The notes under the pieces: generated by a model
Databases searched by the model: none
What the model saw: only the letters and a program-made list of their open reading frames with translations
Told to the model about the DNA's origin: nothing
Translations under genes and position numbers: made by a program
Source of the DNA: Bacteroidales bacterium UBA3868
GTDB lineage: Bacteria; Bacteroidota; Bacteroidia; Bacteroidales; WCHB1-69
Reading direction: 5' to 3'
DNA: 8,142 nt
Assembly: GCA_002392325.1 (NCBI GenBank)
Contig: DGGS01000015.1
Coordinates: 1 to 8,142, forward strand
In this document: piece after piece, positions 6,561-8,142 of the stretch
How the letters are laid out: every line of letters starts with the position of its first letter
How positions within the stretch are numbered: the stretch's first letter is position 1

Positions 6561-6647
6561 ACTTTGAACGATGACTATGACTATGAACTTTGAACGATGA
6601 CTATGACTATGAACTTTGAACGATGACTATGACTATGAACTTTGAAC
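6555..6647. repeat. 26-bp tandem repeat, 3.6 copies, between two FKBP genes
   Basis: Three identical 26-base units (6555-6580, 6581-6606, 6607-6632), each starting ctatgaactttgaac, are followed by a partial 15-base copy (6633-6647) and then by degenerate tttgaa repeats to about 6660. The first unit contains the last Leu codon and TGA stop of the GldI-like gene. The units are direct, identical and without spacers, so this is a tandem repeat and not a CRISPR. The rest of the spacer to 6687 is AT-rich, with no clear promoter. Confidence 0.9.
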
Positions 6648-6687
6648 TTTGAATTTTGAATTATTAACATTATAACCTTTAATTTTT

Positions 6688-7749
6688 ATGGAAGATTTTA
6701 ACGAAGAAAAATTTGAACAAGAAGAGAACATCACCGCGAACGAGATTCGTGATGAAATCAAAGAAGAAGTGAACGAAACCATAGCGGAAGAAACGGCTGC
6801 CAAGGAGGAAACGCCCACTGACGGCGACGACTTCGAGACGCCTATGGCACCAAAGTCGAGAAAGAACCTGTGGATTATCATAGCCGCAGTGCTTGGCATT
6901 TTGGCTATCGCCGCACTCGTTTTCTGCCTTGTTTCCGGCAAATGCGGCAAATACAAAGGCTACAAGAAGGACCGCGCCACCGGTATATACTATCAATTCT
7001 TCGGTGACATTCACGACACCGCCGCAATGCCCAAGACCGGCGACTTAGTGGGTATGTTGTTCTCGCTGCGTGCCGGCGACTCTGTTCTCATCCCGATGAG
7101 CCCTAACGAAATGCTGATGGACTCACTGTACGAAGGTGACATATACGCCGCTTTGCGCATGATGCATGTGGGCGACTCCGCCTCTTTCATCCTGGACGGC
7201 AAGGAGTTCTTCAAACACTTCATGCAAGATACCATCTATCCGTTCGGCGATGCCCCGCTGTACTTTGACGTGAAACTGTACGGCCAAATGCCTGCCGCCC
7301 AGTTCCAGCAAATGCGCGCCGAATATGAGAATATGCTGAAGGAAAAGCAAGCCGCTGAGGCAGACAGCATCCGCGCCTACATAGACAAGAACAAAATCAA
7401 AGTGCAACCCACCCCCGAAGGTATCTATATCATAACCACCAAGAAAGGCACCGGAGCACAACCGGAACCCATGCAGGATGTGACCGTGCACTACACTGGC
7501 AAATTCCTGGATGGCAAGAAGTTCGACAGTTCCGTGGACCGCGGCGAACCTTTCACCTTCACGCTGGGCGCACGCCAAGTGATCCCCGGCTGGGAAGTGG
7601 CCGTTTCCAAAATGCATGTCGGCGATAAAGCCACCGTGCTCATCCCGTCCGATTATGCATACGGTGAGAGAGGCAACTACGGCATCCCACCGTTCAGCCC
7701 GCTGGTTTTCGACATCGAATTACTGAGTGTAAGCGCTGATCAGCAATAA
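6688..7749 (+). CDS. Membrane-anchored protein with degenerate and canonical FKBP domains
   Basis: This is a predicted peptidyl-prolyl cis-trans isomerase anchored in the inner membrane. Residues 1-54 are very acidic and probably disordered. A single hydrophobic helix spans residues 61-83, flanked by basic residues on both sides (KSRKN before, KCGKYKGYKKDR after). Residues 96-200 resemble an FKBP domain that has lost the core motifs. A charged helical linker follows (203-235). Residues 243-348 are a canonical FKBP domain: VHYTG (Tyr269), FDSS (Phe279, Asp280), Arg285, QVIPGW (Val298, Ile299, Trp302), DYAYG (Tyr325), GIPP and FDIELL, so the catalytic pocket is intact. The ATG at 6688 follows an AT-rich stretch with no Shine-Dalgarno site. 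The next gene starts 2 bp after the TAA. Most Bacteroidota relatives I know of are lipoproteins, so the acidic tail is unusual. Confidence 0.9.
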   Translation: MEDFNEEKFEQEENITANEIRDEIKEEVNETIAEETAAKEETPTDGDDFETPMAPKSRKNLWIIIAAVLGILAIAALVFCLVSGKCGKYKGYKKDRATGIYYQFFGDIHDTAAMPKTGDLVGMLFSLRAGDSVLIPMSPNEMLMDSLYEGDIYAALRMMHVGDSASFILDGKEFFKHFMQDTIYPFGDAPLYFDVKLYGQMPAAQFQQMRAEYENMLKEKQAAEADSIRAYIDKNKIKVQPTPEGIYIITTKKGTGAQPEPMQDVTVHYTGKFLDGKKFDSSVDRGEPFTFTLGARQVIPGWEVAVSKMHVGDKATVLIPSDYAYGERGNYGIPPFSPLVFDIELLSVSADQQ

Positions 7750-7751
7750 TC

Positions 7752-8142
7752 ATGCGAAAATCTTCTGCCCGGCATATAATCCTTATCCTTTGGGGAGTCG
7801 TGCTCCTGTTCTCCGCCTGCAAGCGCAACCAAGACGCCGCCAGCGAGAAAATCAAAGAGCGCAAGCACTCCAAAGAAGCCATCACTATTACCGAGAGCGA
7901 GTCCTTTGACATCGGGAAGATTGACACGGCATACTACTATTATGGATTACTGGAGGACAGTTGTTTTTATTTCAAGGTCAACGCTGCTGACCAGCAGACC
8001 ATTTCAGGGCACTACTATCCGGTGGACGGTTCCGTCTGGCTGGAGGCAGTGCCCTTCACCATTTCGTACCGCGACAAAAAGTACTATTTCAAGGCGAACG
8101 GGGAAGAGAAGAGCATCCGTTTCTCCGTCACCATAGACACTT
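7752..8142 (+). CDS. Predicted lipoprotein of unknown function, 3' truncated by window
   Basis: An open frame starts at an ATG 2 bp after the FKBP stop and runs off the window after 130 codons, so the C-terminus is unseen. It opens with a lipoprotein-type signal, MRKSSARHIILILWGVVLLFSAC, with Cys23 as the probable lipidated residue. A charged linker follows, then a tyrosine/phenylalanine-rich, beta-strand-like region containing DTAYYYYGLLEDSCFYFKV, ISGHYYPVDGSVWLEA and KKYYFKANGEE. I do not recognise a named family. The ISG-x-YY pattern recalls small beta-rich domains of Bacteroidota envelope proteins, but that is only a resemblance. Tight spacing puts it in the same operon as the double-FKBP gene, suggesting a role in the envelope. 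There is no sign of damage in the visible part. Confidence 0.8.
   Translation, partial: MRKSSARHIILILWGVVLLFSACKRNQDAASEKIKERKHSKEAITITESESFDIGKIDTAYYYYGLLEDSCFYFKVNAADQQTISGHYYPVDGSVWLEAVPFTISYRDKKYYFKANGEEKSIRFSVTIDT

Noticed and set aside
6555..6660. Possible CRISPR array
   Set aside because: The units are contiguous identical 26-mers without unique spacers, and no cas gene is present.
6655..6687. Possible promoter (TTTG at 6655-6658, TAacCTTTA near 6673) for the double-FKBP gene
   Set aside because: The -7 candidate does not match TAnnTTTG and lies so close to the ATG at 6688 that the start site would fall at or inside the gene.

Overview
The window looks like chromosomal DNA of a member of the Bacteroidota, most likely order Bacteroidales. 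The evidence is the set of protein families (a GldI-like FKBP lipoprotein behind a DHH phosphoesterase, and an Rnf complex), two promoters that fit the Bacteroidota -33/-7 pattern (TTTG / TAnnTTTG), weak or absent Shine-Dalgarno sites, and short repetitive AT-rich intergenic tracts. No genus can be fixed from the sequence alone. I see no tRNA, rRNA, CRISPR array, insertion sequence or phage gene.

Layout. (1) Bases 1-554, plus strand: the C-terminal part of tryptophanyl-tRNA synthetase, cut by the window edge, ending at a hairpin that can serve as a terminator on both strands. (2) Bases 637-3495, minus strand: rnfD, rnfG, rnfE and rnfA in transcription order, encoding the membrane and flavin subunits of the Rnf ferredoxin:NAD oxidoreductase. 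rnfB and rnfC, the two iron-sulfur/NADH-side subunits that normally precede rnfD, are absent. A TolC-family outer-membrane protein gene (3550-4830, minus) sits in their place. (3) Bases 4831-4970: a divergent promoter region with two mirrored TATxTTTGCAGG boxes. (4) Bases 4971-8142, plus strand: a DHH/DHHA1 phosphoesterase with a TTG start, a GldI-like FKBP lipoprotein with a GTG start, a 26-bp tandem repeat tract, a membrane-anchored protein with one degenerate and one canonical FKBP domain, and the start of an unrecognised lipoprotein that runs off the window.

How the genes work together. RnfA, E, G and D form most of an ion-translocating electron-transfer complex that still needs RnfB and RnfC from another locus. 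The plus-strand group joins nucleotide turnover (DHH protein) to three cell-envelope proteins, at least two of them FKBP-type prolyl isomerase relatives, which suggests an envelope protein-folding module. The TolC protein has no adaptor or pump gene beside it here.

Most of the content is ordinary housekeeping. I do not see a clearly new biological system. The points worth a second look are the incomplete and rearranged rnf cluster, the REP-like palindrome between rnfE and rnfA, the tandem repeats that absorb a stop codon, and the architecture of the anchored double-FKBP protein.
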